DNA of 64,000 bases from Planctomycetota bacterium (lineage in GTDB: Bacteria > Planctomycetota > Phycisphaerae > WQYP01): NCBI GenBank assembly GCA_021827645.1, contig JAKAVA010000009.1, positions 1 to 64,000 on the forward strand, written 5' to 3'. Each line of letters opens with the position of its first letter. Position 1 is the first letter of the stretch. Shown here piece after piece: positions 53,636 to 61,269 of the stretch. Below the pieces are notes generated by a model, which was not told where the DNA came from, made no database searches, and worked only from the letters and a program-made list of their open reading frames with translations. The position numbers were made by a program, and so were the translations under genes.

Positions 53636-55132
53636 TCAGTGCACGCGAACATGGCAGACGGCGGTATCGCCTTGGCCATTGATCACTTCAAAAACGAGGC
53701 TGTGAGTACCGTGCTTTTTGAGGTCAGCTGTCACCATTTTTGCAAACTGCGCGACATTCGCAACCTTCTTGTTATCGATGCGGGTGATAATGTAGCCTGA
53801 TTGGAGCGGCGTATTGCCCAACCCCGCCGGTGCACCCGTGCGGATCAGCGATACCACGACACCTTTCTGTTTCTGTGACAATTTGCGGTTGTAGAGGTCA
53901 AAGAAGGAAAGATCGCGCACCACCAATCCCAATTTGCGGTTGAGATAGCGCGGCATGCGGGACCCTTGCAGCGGTTCGATTCCGACTTTCACGTTGATGG
54001 TAAGGTGTTTTTTACCATCACGAAGGACGCCGAGGCGAAGCGTATCGCCCGGTTTGCAGGCATATATTTTGCGTTCGAACGCCGCCAACATGAAATTGGG
54101 AAGCGGCGAGTGGGAAAATGGCTGACCGTCAATGGTGAGAACAATATCCTGGCTTTTAAGCCCCGCTTTAGCAGCGGGCATGCCGGGAATCACGCGTCCG
54201 ATCATCACGCCGGAATATTGTTTGATGTGGTACAACTTGCGGACCGCTTTTTTCAGTCCGGTGGAATCCATGGTTCCGATCCACGGTGCCTGCCAGGGAG
54301 TACGCTTCAGCGGTGCATGCTTAATGTACCCTTTGACCGAATCCCATGGGAGAAACACGCCGGTTTGGAGAGGATCGGAAATATCGACCGGCCCGGAATG
54401 CCCCAGAATGCTGAGTTCCACAAGATGCCCGGAATTGGGAAAGGTAATCCCGGCAAAATCGCCGCTATCCGCCGCGTAGACGGGACTGGTCGCATTGGTA
54501 AGGCCGAACACCGTGGTCGCCGCAATCCATCGGAGTTGCCGGGCGAGTATTTTTACGCGATCAAATCCGATATAGGGCTTGTAGCCAAGAGTTTTATCAA
54601 GCCGACCAATGGAATAGATCTGCTCTCCGAGATGCACTTCAACCGGATTTTTGATGACCAGCGGGGGTAAATCAAGCGGTTTGAGAGCCTTGACATAGCA
54701 CATGACCCCGTCGGGTGAACGCCCGAGATATTCCGCCGGAATGGTCTTCATCCGGCCGGTTGCAAGTTGGATTTTAAGATGATGGAAATACGACACGGGC
54801 AGGGCCTCTGGAAACAGATCCGCCGTGACCATCACGACGCCCTGTTTGTTGAGCACGATCCCCTGAGCGCTGAGTTTGGTGCTTTTTTTGAATTCATTTT
54901 CGGCGGTGTACTTCACCATGACCAGACTTTTGGCCACCTGCTGAATTTGAGCCGTGCTGACGCCTGCGGTCGCTGATGGGCTCATCCCTGCGGAGAGACA
55001 AAAAGTCGCGGCAGTTGCCACAGACATGCGAACCAGGACCGATCGGGATACCCGACCGCCCCGTCGGTTGCCCCGGACACAATCGCTGGAACCGCCCTTG
55101 ATGGAGCGCCGCATAAAAGACATCCAACCCAT
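53636..55132 (-). CDS. Degenerate trypsin-like protein with two PDZ domains
   Basis: A 498-residue exported protein (signal ~30-58, cleaved near TAGVS). The body follows the HtrA/DegP plan, with a protease-like beta barrel (~60-270), PDZ1 (~290-370: GVMIGRVIPGMPAAKAGLKSQDIVLTI) and PDZ2 (~405-498: GVVVSLIRTGAPAGLGNTPLQSGYIITRI). The catalytic machinery looks lost. Where HtrA has LTNxHV this protein has MVTADLF, the aspartate region reads SPDGVMCY, and instead of GNSGGP there is ADSGDFAG. It is therefore probably a scaffold or regulator. ATG 55132 has AAGGAGA seven bases upstream. It lies 84 bases after the active HtrA-type gene in the same operon, so the two may form mixed assemblies. Confidence 0.75.
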   Translation of the reverse strand: MGWMSFMRRSIKGGSSDCVRGNRRGGRVSRSVLVRMSVATAATFCLSAGMSPSATAGVSTAQIQQVAKSLVMVKYTAENEFKKSTKLSAQGIVLNKQGVVMVTADLFPEALPVSYFHHLKIQLATGRMKTIPAEYLGRSPDGVMCYVKALKPLDLPPLVIKNPVEVHLGEQIYSIGRLDKTLGYKPYIGFDRVKILARQLRWIAATTVFGLTNATSPVYAADSGDFAGITFPNSGHLVELSILGHSGPVDISDPLQTGVFLPWDSVKGYIKHAPLKRTPWQAPWIGTMDSTGLKKAVRKLYHIKQYSGVMIGRVIPGMPAAKAGLKSQDIVLTIDGQPFSHSPLPNFMLAAFERKIYACKPGDTLRLGVLRDGKKHLTINVKVGIEPLQGSRMPRYLNRKLGLVVRDLSFFDLYNRKLSQKQKGVVVSLIRTGAPAGLGNTPLQSGYIITRIDNKKVANVAQFAKMVTADLKKHGTHSLVFEVINGQGDTAVCHVRVH

Positions 55133-55216
55133 CAGTAAATCTCCTTGAGTAAATTGCACGACGCCTGCATCAACAGGCCTGCACTCTGCGCAGGATGGCC
55201 GGCAATGAGCCATGGA

Positions 55217-56644
55217 TCACTGTCCCGGCTTCGAGGGTGTCAGAACCAGCGTTTGAGGCGTGCGTCCGCGATGGACGACCACCGCTACAGGGACACCCTT
55301 TTTATCCACCTGCTTCGCCACTGATTTCATTTCCTTCGAGTCCGCAATGTTCTGCGATCCGACGCGCACAATGATATCCCCGTCTTCGATGCCGGCCAGA
55401 TCAGCCGGAGAATCGCTCCGGATGCTGGTTACCAGCACACCCTTGATCATCGGCATGTGAGATTCCCGCAGATAGGTGGTGGTGAGGTTACGTACCACCA
55501 TCCCCCAGGCGGAAATAAGATGCTGAGGCGAAATAGCGCTCTCCAGTCGCTGCGTCTTGACATGGATGATCATGTGCTGAACCTGATTGTTGCTGTTGAG
55601 CCGGTCAATACTCAGCGTAAGGACGGAGCCGATCGGTTGCGATGCAATGTAATTTCGGATTGGGGCCAACTGTTCAGGAAATTGGCAGTTGGTGGGGTGA
55701 CCGTTGACGGCAAGGATGACATCCTGCGGCTGCACCCCCGCCTTGCGAGCCGGGGAAGACGGGTCAACCGAGCGCACCAACACCCCCTGACCAGGACCGA
55801 TATGATAAAAATGATGCAGGTCATGGAGGGGTTGAAAATTAATTCCGATATACGAACGATAGACTCTGCCGTAGCGTTCCAATGAGGGTATCACCGCCCG
55901 GGCGACATTGATGGGGATGGCAAAGCCGAGATTGTTGGCATCTGGATCGCCGCGCGTGTTGATGCCGATCACCTGTCCCCTGAGATTGATGAGCGGGCCG
56001 CCGGAATTTCCGGGGTTGATGGCCGCATCGGTCTGAAGCCAATTATTAAATTGACCCGTTTCATAACCGTCGATGGTGGAGGCATTGAAGAAGCGATCGG
56101 TATTAGAAATAATTCCGCGCGTGACGGTTCGGGCCAGACCGTAGGGGGTTCCGATGGCCATCACCGGTTCGCCGAGCATGACGTGCGATGAATTCCCCAG
56201 CCGGGCCCATTTGAAATGGGCGTGTTTGGCCTTCAATTCTTTTCGATTGAGTTGGATGAGAGTCAGATCGGTCCAGTGATCCGCTCCAATCCTCCGCGCG
56301 GATATCTTCTCTCGATCAGCGAGAATCACTTCAATATGCCGTGCCCGGCCGGCGACATGAAAATTGGTCAGAATTCTCCCCTCGCGGTCGATGATCACCC
56401 CGCTGCCGATGGCGCGAAAATGCGTCGCCACGCCGCCCTGAAATTGTCGCATCACCACATCAATACGAACAACCGCCGGAGACACCATCGCCAGCGCCCG
56501 CTGAACCCGATAACTGGGCTTGGCACTGATCATCCATCCCGGTTCATAACCACATCCTGCTGTAGCCAACAGCACCAGCGCCGGAATAAACATCAAGATC
56601 ATTGGACGCAACACTGCACGCAGGGAAAGCCGGGATAAGTTCAT
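55217..56644 (-). CDS. HtrA/DegP-type serine protease, lipoprotein
   Basis: A 475-residue S1C protease for envelope protein quality control. LLATAGC (Cys31) is a lipobox, so it is anchored on the periplasmic side. The catalytic triad is His96 (LTNFHV), Asp126 (HWTDLTL) and Ser214 (NPGNSGGP). Two PDZ domains follow (~270-375: GVLVRSVDPSSPARKAGVQPQDVILAVNG; ~395-475: GVLVTSIRSDSPADLAGIEDGDIIVRVG). Length is normal for DegP/DegQ. ATG 56644 has GGAGA a few bases upstream. panD lies 94 bases upstream on the same strand and the degenerate paralogue 84 bases downstream. The lipid anchor differs from classical soluble DegP. Confidence 0.88.
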   Translation of the reverse strand: MNLSRLSLRAVLRPMILMFIPALVLLATAGCGYEPGWMISAKPSYRVQRALAMVSPAVVRIDVVMRQFQGGVATHFRAIGSGVIIDREGRILTNFHVAGRARHIEVILADREKISARRIGADHWTDLTLIQLNRKELKAKHAHFKWARLGNSSHVMLGEPVMAIGTPYGLARTVTRGIISNTDRFFNASTIDGYETGQFNNWLQTDAAINPGNSGGPLINLRGQVIGINTRGDPDANNLGFAIPINVARAVIPSLERYGRVYRSYIGINFQPLHDLHHFYHIGPGQGVLVRSVDPSSPARKAGVQPQDVILAVNGHPTNCQFPEQLAPIRNYIASQPIGSVLTLSIDRLNSNNQVQHMIIHVKTQRLESAISPQHLISAWGMVVRNLTTTYLRESHMPMIKGVLVTSIRSDSPADLAGIEDGDIIVRVGSQNIADSKEMKSVAKQVDKKGVPVAVVVHRGRTPQTLVLTPSKPGQ

Positions 56645-56738
56645 CAATTCTCCAGTTCCGTCATAGTTGCCGCCAACCGCCATTGGCTTTCAAATGTGTC
56701 GACACCATCACCGGAGCCATGTCCTGATCCGGCGGCTA

Positions 56739-57113
56739 TCAGAGCTGACTTCGAAGCACCATGGTTTTGAGCGGACGATTGTCGGCGTCCACCAGCAGAA
56801 CACCAGCCTGATAGGTTTGTGCCTCTTCCAAGGTCATCTGGGCGAAAGCCATGATGATAATTTTCTCTCCCGGTTTGACCAGATGCGCCGCCGCTCCGTT
56901 GATGCCGACAACGCCCGTCCCTTTTTCGCCGGCGATGATGTAGGTTTCAAAACGGACGCCGTTGTGGATATCCGCAACCAGCACACGTTCATTGGGCAGC
57001 AGGCCGCTTTTTTTCAGCAGGTCGGTATCAATGGTGATGCTGCCCACATAATCGCGATTTGCCTGAGTAATGATGGCCCCATGGATTTTTGCACGCAACA
57101 ATGTTACCAACAT
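56739..57113 (-). CDS. panD: Aspartate 1-decarboxylase proenzyme
   Basis: This enzyme makes beta-alanine from aspartate for pantothenate and coenzyme A. The 124-residue length is normal. Autocleavage occurs at the Gly24-Ser25 bond in YVGSIT, which leaves the pyruvoyl group on Ser25. RAKIHGA near the N-terminus, NG-RFETY (~residues 50-56) and GINGAAAHL are family blocks. ATG 57113 was used; the TTG immediately before would add one residue. It borders the right accessory strip. No panB or panC is nearby. It is probably co-transcribed with the two protease-type genes that follow. Confidence 0.95.
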   Translation of the reverse strand: MLVTLLRAKIHGAIITQANRDYVGSITIDTDLLKKSGLLPNERVLVADIHNGVRFETYIIAGEKGTGVVGINGAAAHLVKPGEKIIIMAFAQMTLEEAQTYQAGVLLVDADNRPLKTMVLRSQL

Positions 57114-57260
57114 CAATCCTGTTCCCGACGAACCAACCGAAACGCGAAGACCTTCTCTTCCGCACCGTTATATCCTAATGGGGAAGTGGGCGATTCGTCG
57201 AGCCATCGGCGATTTTGCCTCATGCGGCCGCGCCGACAGAGCAGGTGAATCACGATTAGG
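57114..57260. other. Upstream region of panD
   Basis: TATAAC near 57166-57171 on the minus strand could be a -10, but no matching -35 was seen. Nothing else is recognised before the repeat element at 57261. Confidence 0.25.
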
Positions 57261-57370
57261 GCAAATGCGAGTCGGTGGATTTAATCCGCCGGCGGCCACC
57301 GCGGTGAATAGCTGCTGACCGCGATGAATAGCCGTTGGCTGCAGGGAAAGAGAGAAACCGATTTAACCGC
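57261..57370 (-). repeat. Inverted-repeat element, right copy (partner at 3050-3141)
   Basis: Bases 57350-57370 are the exact reverse complement of 3050-3070; 57339-57349 and several shorter blocks down to GCAAATGCGAG at 57261 also match. This copy contains a doubled unit, ACCGCGGTGAATAGC then ACCGCGATGAATAGC (57298-57332), of which the left copy has one. It continues at 57366-57394 into GCAGGGG-CTCAGAGG-TTCGCAGAGG, a quasi-repeat. Confidence 0.7.
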
Positions 57371-57430
57371 AGGGGACTCAGAGGTTCGCAGAGGCCGGGG
57401 TTATGGGGGGCGTAGGCCGACAGCTGCGAC

Positions 57431-57472
57431 CATAAGGGCCTCAAAATGGAATTTACAATGGAATCATAACGC
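57431..57472 (-). promoter_or_regulatory. Leader repeat copy R1, without a cargo gene
   Basis: Bases 57439-57472 are identical to 58744-58777 (34 bases). On the minus strand they give TATGAT (57463-57468), then GAGG (57439-57442), five bases, and ATG at 57431-57433. That ATG opens only ten codons before TAA, after which the inverted-repeat element begins. Confidence 0.55.
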
Positions 57473-57500
57473 GCCGGGGCAAAGTCCGCGGCGGCGTTCT

Positions 57501-58736
57501 TCAGCCGACGGTCTCCCCTTTGTGCGGGCCGTAAAGCACCTCGCCGTTCTCGGTTACCAAGCTTGCCATCCAATATCGGTATCGGTGGCGCCTTTTTGTG
57601 TCAGGGAAGAACACGCGAGCTACACCGCCGCGGAAATCTCCGCCGTGCGGAAAGATTGGCGGAAGCCTGAAGTTCCCGGCCCTGTCAACGTACCCGAACC
57701 GGAGTTCGCCCTGTCGCTTTACGGCGACGCGCGCAAGGCCACCTTTGAACCCACTCGGCTTGGCTACCCTGCGTCCGCCACCCTTTTTTCCATGGTCGTA
57801 AATGCAGGACACGAATTTTGGCTCAAATGCGTACTCTCCCTTTTTGTTGATCGCCCCCCAAAGCCGCCCAATACGCACCCACGCGAGCCCCTCCGAAAAA
57901 AACTCGCAGTCTCCGAACTTCGGCTCGGCGAGGAATTCGCCTTTTTTGTCGATGAGCCCCCAGAGGCGGCCGACACGCACCCACGCCACGCCTCCCTCGA
58001 AGCCGCTGCTGGCCACGAACCGAGGTTCAATAACGACCCTGCCCTCCGTATCCATAAAGCCCAGGCGTCCGCCTTCCCAGAACCCCACGACCCCCTCCTG
58101 GAAATCGGTTTTGAACCGCCGGCGGCGCGTCGGCCCGAACCTCATTTTGAAATCTCTGTCAAAGAATCCGTTAACGTTGCCCAGCTTAAAATATGCCAAG
58201 CCATGGGCGAAACCTCGCGTGAAGCTGTAGCATGGCTCGATAAGTAGTTCGCCTTTCCGATCAATAAATCCCCATGCATCCTCGTCAACCATTGCGGCTG
58301 CCACGCCGTCGGTGAAGTCACCGACCGTCTGGAACTTGGGCGGGATCACGACCTCGCCGGCCAAGTTGACCCGGCCAACGTAGCCCCCCTCGGCCGCGGC
58401 ACACCAAAGCTGGTCCCCCGTGTAGAACATATCGGTAAATCTCGGCGGCACGAGGAACCTCCCATCGGTGCCAATGATGCCGTATTTGCCGCCGACGGAG
58501 ACAACGGCCGTTCCGTCCTCGAACTCACTGACGTTGTCAAATTGCGGCGGTATGGCGACCTCGCCGCGGCTATCCAAGTAGCCCTCCCTGCCCTTGCCGC
58601 GCCCAAAGTACCAAGGCACCAAGGTTACGCCGCGGCCACCGGCTGCGCACGCCGTAGCGCCTTCCGCTCGGTCATGGCTATCCCCAGCCGCCGCTCTCCC
58701 GTCCGGTTCCAATAATACTTTTCTGATCACGACCAT
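57501..58736 (-). CDS. WG beta-repeat protein
   Basis: A 411-residue protein made of about nine WG (KWG-type) repeats of ~35-45 residues. Typical units read GKYGIIGTDGRFLVPPRF, AWGFIDRKGELLIEP, RLGFMDTEGRVVIEPRF, RLWGLIDKKGEFLAEPKF and RLWGAINKKGEYAFEPKF. Such repeats are thought to form beta-rich scaffolds; no enzymatic role is known to me. No signal peptide or membrane segment is visible, and a ~35-residue Ala/Gly/Asp-rich stretch precedes the repeats. ATG 58736 is fixed by leader repeat R2, whose GAGG lies seven bases upstream. It is a stand-alone cargo within the right accessory strip, whose other genes look like RHS-type effector and membrane proteins. Confidence 0.85.
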   Translation of the reverse strand: MVVIRKVLLEPDGRAAAGDSHDRAEGATACAAGGRGVTLVPWYFGRGKGREGYLDSRGEVAIPPQFDNVSEFEDGTAVVSVGGKYGIIGTDGRFLVPPRFTDMFYTGDQLWCAAAEGGYVGRVNLAGEVVIPPKFQTVGDFTDGVAAAMVDEDAWGFIDRKGELLIEPCYSFTRGFAHGLAYFKLGNVNGFFDRDFKMRFGPTRRRRFKTDFQEGVVGFWEGGRLGFMDTEGRVVIEPRFVASSGFEGGVAWVRVGRLWGLIDKKGEFLAEPKFGDCEFFSEGLAWVRIGRLWGAINKKGEYAFEPKFVSCIYDHGKKGGGRRVAKPSGFKGGLARVAVKRQGELRFGYVDRAGNFRLPPIFPHGGDFRGGVARVFFPDTKRRHRYRYWMASLVTENGEVLYGPHKGETVG

Positions 58737-58796
58737 AACGCAACCTCAAAATGGAATTTACAATGGAATCATAACGCCCCGTGGCGTGGCACGGAA
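58734..58796 (-). promoter_or_regulatory. Leader repeat copy R2, promoter and RBS of the WG-repeat gene
   Basis: On the minus strand TTCCGT (58791-58796), 17 bases, TATGAT (58768-58773), GAGG (58744-58747), seven bases, ATG (58734-58736). Bases 58744-58777 are identical to R1. Confidence 0.6.
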
Positions 58797-59090
58797 GCTG
58801 CCGTGATGCACGGTTGCCGTAAAATCGGCCCGCGCGGGCATTGTAAACTTCCTGCCGCGCTGGTTGCCCGATCAACTCCTGAAAATCGAATCGGCTGGCC
58901 AGAGCCTTCATACCGCAAAAATCCGCGCCAGATACACTTCTCCGGATGCTTGTTAGCGCACTCGCCGCCCAGGTTCGCAAATACCCAACAATTGGCAGCG
59001 GCCCAGGCAGACTAGGTGGTGCCCCTTTGCTGACCGTGGTGCTCCCAGCCCCCACCGCCCTGCCCCTATCGCCGCCGGTTCTTGTATCGG
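58797..59090. repeat. Diverged copy of the left-edge segment
   Basis: Bases ~58885-58945 (CTCCTGAAAATC-AATCG, then CAAAAATCC-CGCCAGAT-CACTTC) match 193-262 with substitutions and gaps. The shared segment thus reaches well beyond the 60-base leader. No gene is supported; a 186-codon frame through here has no protein-like pattern. Confidence 0.45.
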
Positions 59091-59450
59091 CTAATTTCCG
59101 AAATAACCCTGCAACGGTGGAGCTACGCACCCAACCACCACAAAATGCGCAACCGCAAACGCTACCAGCGCCGACGCCGTCGATGCGCCCAGCCGGCTGC
59201 GGAACGCAACGGCCGCAGCCGCACCCAACAGGACACACAGCAGGGTTTCGATGAGCGGGAAACCCCCGCCAAGCGCAAAGTAGACTGCGCGTGCGTCGCC
59301 ATACCCTGGCACGCTGGGCACCGCCATACTGTATGCCGCGTACAGGCTGATCCCAATGCGCACCAGCTGCACTACCGGGGGTATATTAAGCGTCCAAAAT
59401 GCAATTTTCGCTCTGTTGACCAGATAGCACCTCACCGTATCTACGGCCAC
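59091..59450 (-). CDS. Small membrane protein, tandem paralogue b
   Basis: About 119 residues with three hydrophobic segments: FWTLNIPPVVQLVRIGISLYAA, ALGGGFPLIETLLCVLLGAAAAVA and ALVAFAVAHFVVVGCV. The region between helices 2 and 3 reads FRSRLGASTASAL, almost the same as LRSRWGASTASAL in the preceding gene, and NRAKIAFWTLN parallels KKKIIWWTLN. The two are clear tandem duplicates that have diverged. The GTG at 59450 overlaps the end of the first copy by ten bases and is the likeliest start, though GTG 59435 is possible. The frame continues open upstream but without protein-like sequence. Function unknown; it follows the coupled MAGK-type gene. Confidence 0.6.
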   Translation of the reverse strand: MAVDTVRCYLVNRAKIAFWTLNIPPVVQLVRIGISLYAAYSMAVPSVPGYGDARAVYFALGGGFPLIETLLCVLLGAAAAVAFRSRLGASTASALVAFAVAHFVVVGCVAPPLQGYFGN

Positions 59451-59773
59451 ATTCCCACACACGCCAAAGTAAAAAAGTGGGCGACAGCCAGCGCCGCCAA
59501 CGCCGACGCCGTCGACGCACCCCAGCGACTCCGGAGCGCCACCGCGGCGATCGCTCCCAACACGGTGCCGACCAAAGTGGCGGCTATCGGGAAGCCGACG
59601 CCAAGGCCGAGATACATCGGCCACGCTCGGTTCACCTTCCAGAGTTCCAGCCCCAAGGGTCGCAAGTGGTGCCTGATACGGTATACGTGGTAGAAACCGT
59701 AGGCAATGTAAATCAGTTGCATCGTGGGCAGGATGTTCAGCGTCCACCATATGATTTTCTTCTTTTCCACCAA
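59441..59773 (-). CDS. Small membrane protein, tandem paralogue a
   Basis: A 110-residue protein with three hydrophobic segments (about residues 8-27, 48-75 and 84-105) and a short basic N-terminus (MVEKKKIIWW). It is a paralogue of the next gene. TTG 59773 or GTG 59770 could start it; AAGGGG at 59781-59786, inside the end of the previous gene, would serve either. It begins four bases after the stop of the MAGK-type gene, so the three are one transcription unit. A tandem pair of small membrane proteins behind a candidate effector pair could be extra immunity or membrane components; that is a guess from position. Confidence 0.65.
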   Translation of the reverse strand: MVEKKKIIWWTLNILPTMQLIYIAYGFYHVYRIRHHLRPLGLELWKVNRAWPMYLGLGVGFPIAATLVGTVLGAIAAVALRSRWGASTASALAALAVAHFFTLACVGMWP

Positions 59774-59776
59774 GCT

Positions 59777-60949
59777 CTACCCCTTATTCCTTTGACGTCC
59801 GAGCGGGGCCCATTGCGGGGTTTCACGGCCCGTGGGCTGCCCACTGCGCGCCGGTTCCGCCCCTACCTTTGGCCTTTGCAGCCAATACGCCACAACGGCA
59901 GACTTGAGCAACTCCAGCCTTTCCCGCAGCGGTGGGAGTGAGTAGAAGAAGTTCAAATATCCGCCCCTGACAGCCATGCCGTGCCGGTTGTAGATCGTCA
60001 TAAGCATTTCGTGGCCGTAGGTCTGCAGGTACATGGTGCGGTGCTTGGGCAGTGCGATCCACACGACCGGGCCCGGGCTTATGGGGGGACCGCTCGCGAT
60101 AAGGAGCCCGTCCCACACTGCCTCGTCGAGGTTCTTAATCATACGGATTCGCGATCCGCTGGTCGCGATGACCTGATGAGCGATCTGAATGTCCGTCAGG
60201 CGGCGCAGCTTGCCCAAAATAATCCGGTCCACGAGCCGCTTGCAGCTTGCGTCCGAGAGCCCGTATCGGCGCATCATGGTCTGGAGACGTATTAGATATA
60301 CACTGCCTCCGTGGAGCATGCTTTCACGCTCGGTCCAAGGCGGCGAATCACCGCCGCCGACGATGTAGCGCCCCGGCCCGGTAGCGTCGTACTCGGGCAG
60401 CGGCAACGGTGTGCGCCTTGACGGGTTGTACCGGAGGTAGCAGCGTATAACCCGCGCACCGCGTGGCACGAGGTAATAGTTGGCGGGGTCCACCCAGAAA
60501 ACGATGTATCCCTTCGGCCGACGCAGCCACCGCAATGGCGAGAGATCGTGGACGTGCCTCGCCTGCCGACCCGCACTCGATCTCTTCACCCTCGTCCAAT
60601 ACCTGACGGCCTTTACGTTGAAATTCCCAACGCAGAAACTGTCACCGTATATCCGCGTAAGGCCGGCCCGCGGGATGCCGAAAGAGAAGCCACCCACCAA
60701 TATTCGCACCACGCGGCGCAACGGCCGAAAATGGCGTATCCGAAGTTGGGGCGCCGGGGAGAAAGGTAGGCCCAACCGGACGCGATCGAGGGCGTAGGGA
60801 TTGTGCCTCCCGAACAGCGACTGGTAAACGTACCAGCCCGCTCGGTGCAGTTTCGGACGCGGCCTGAGCAGGAAGGCAAACGCGAGCGCCAGCGCCCCGG
60901 CGGCCACAACGATTGCGATGAGCCAGCGTCGGTGAGCCTTGCCTGCCAT
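59777..60949 (-). CDS. Membrane-anchored protein coupled to an orphan cassette ORF
   Basis: A 390-residue protein of unknown family. It begins MAGKAHRR, has one membrane helix (~residues 9-27: LIAIVVAAGALALAFAFLL) and a large basic, Tyr/Arg-rich domain, then a Pro/Gly-rich polar tail. The ATG at 60949 shares one base with the TAA of the preceding ORF (TAATG). This is the arrangement seen at 1968, where the coupled protein also starts MAGK followed by a helix. Any homology between the large domains of the two is too weak to claim by eye. I infer a role tied to the preceding small ORF, possibly immunity. Two small membrane proteins follow four bases downstream. Confidence 0.65.
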   Translation of the reverse strand: MAGKAHRRWLIAIVVAAGALALAFAFLLRPRPKLHRAGWYVYQSLFGRHNPYALDRVRLGLPFSPAPQLRIRHFRPLRRVVRILVGGFSFGIPRAGLTRIYGDSFCVGNFNVKAVRYWTRVKRSSAGRQARHVHDLSPLRWLRRPKGYIVFWVDPANYYLVPRGARVIRCYLRYNPSRRTPLPLPEYDATGPGRYIVGGGDSPPWTERESMLHGGSVYLIRLQTMMRRYGLSDASCKRLVDRIILGKLRRLTDIQIAHQVIATSGSRIRMIKNLDEAVWDGLLIASGPPISPGPVVWIALPKHRTMYLQTYGHEMLMTIYNRHGMAVRGGYLNFFYSLPPLRERLELLKSAVVAYWLQRPKVGAEPARSGQPTGRETPQWAPLGRQRNKG

Positions 60950-61269
60950 TACCCATTAACCCCGTTCAGAATGTGTATCTGCCCCGGAGTGTGCATGGCG
61001 TTGATGAACGCCTGCTGGTTGGGCCCCAGGTACAGCCCCGCACCGTTATCGGCATTCTGCATCTCGTGGAGCGCCCAAGCTGGGGAGAACGCGGTATCTG
61101 TGCTGCCCGGGCCGCCGTAGGGGTTGCGTTCCTCCATCGTCTGCCAGCCGAACCAGCAACTGTCCGTCGTCCCGTTGGGGATTTTGTTATCGCCGGCGCG
61201 AAGATCGGCGCGGGCAAAAGGGCTCTTCACCTTATCTTCAGCGGTTAATATTTCAGCCAATGCGACCAT
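60949..61269 (-). CDS. Orphan small protein, possible effector tip
   Basis: A 106-residue protein that I do not recognise. It has no signal peptide, no membrane helix and no RHS core motif. The C-terminal half (PAWALHEMQNADNGAGLYLG) contains His, Glu and Asn in a spacing that could be catalytic or metal-binding, but this is not a known signature to me. It opens directly behind leader repeat R3, with GAGG seven bases before ATG 61269. It is coupled by one base to the MAGK-type gene, just as the RHS tail is at the left. It may be the residue of an RHS-type C-terminal cassette whose RHS part has been lost. Confidence 0.55.
   Translation of the reverse strand: MVALAEILTAEDKVKSPFARADLRAGDNKIPNGTTDSCWFGWQTMEERNPYGGPGSTDTAFSPAWALHEMQNADNGAGLYLGPNQQAFINAMHTPGQIHILNGVNG

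Noticed and set aside
57324-58247. 307-codon plus-strand frame opposite the WG-repeat gene
   Set aside because: It repeats with the period of the WG repeats read backwards, so it is a shadow.
58678-59238. 186-codon minus-strand frame across leader R2
   Set aside because: It runs through the promoter-like repeat and overlaps two better supported genes; Cys/Gly/Arg-rich and not protein-like.
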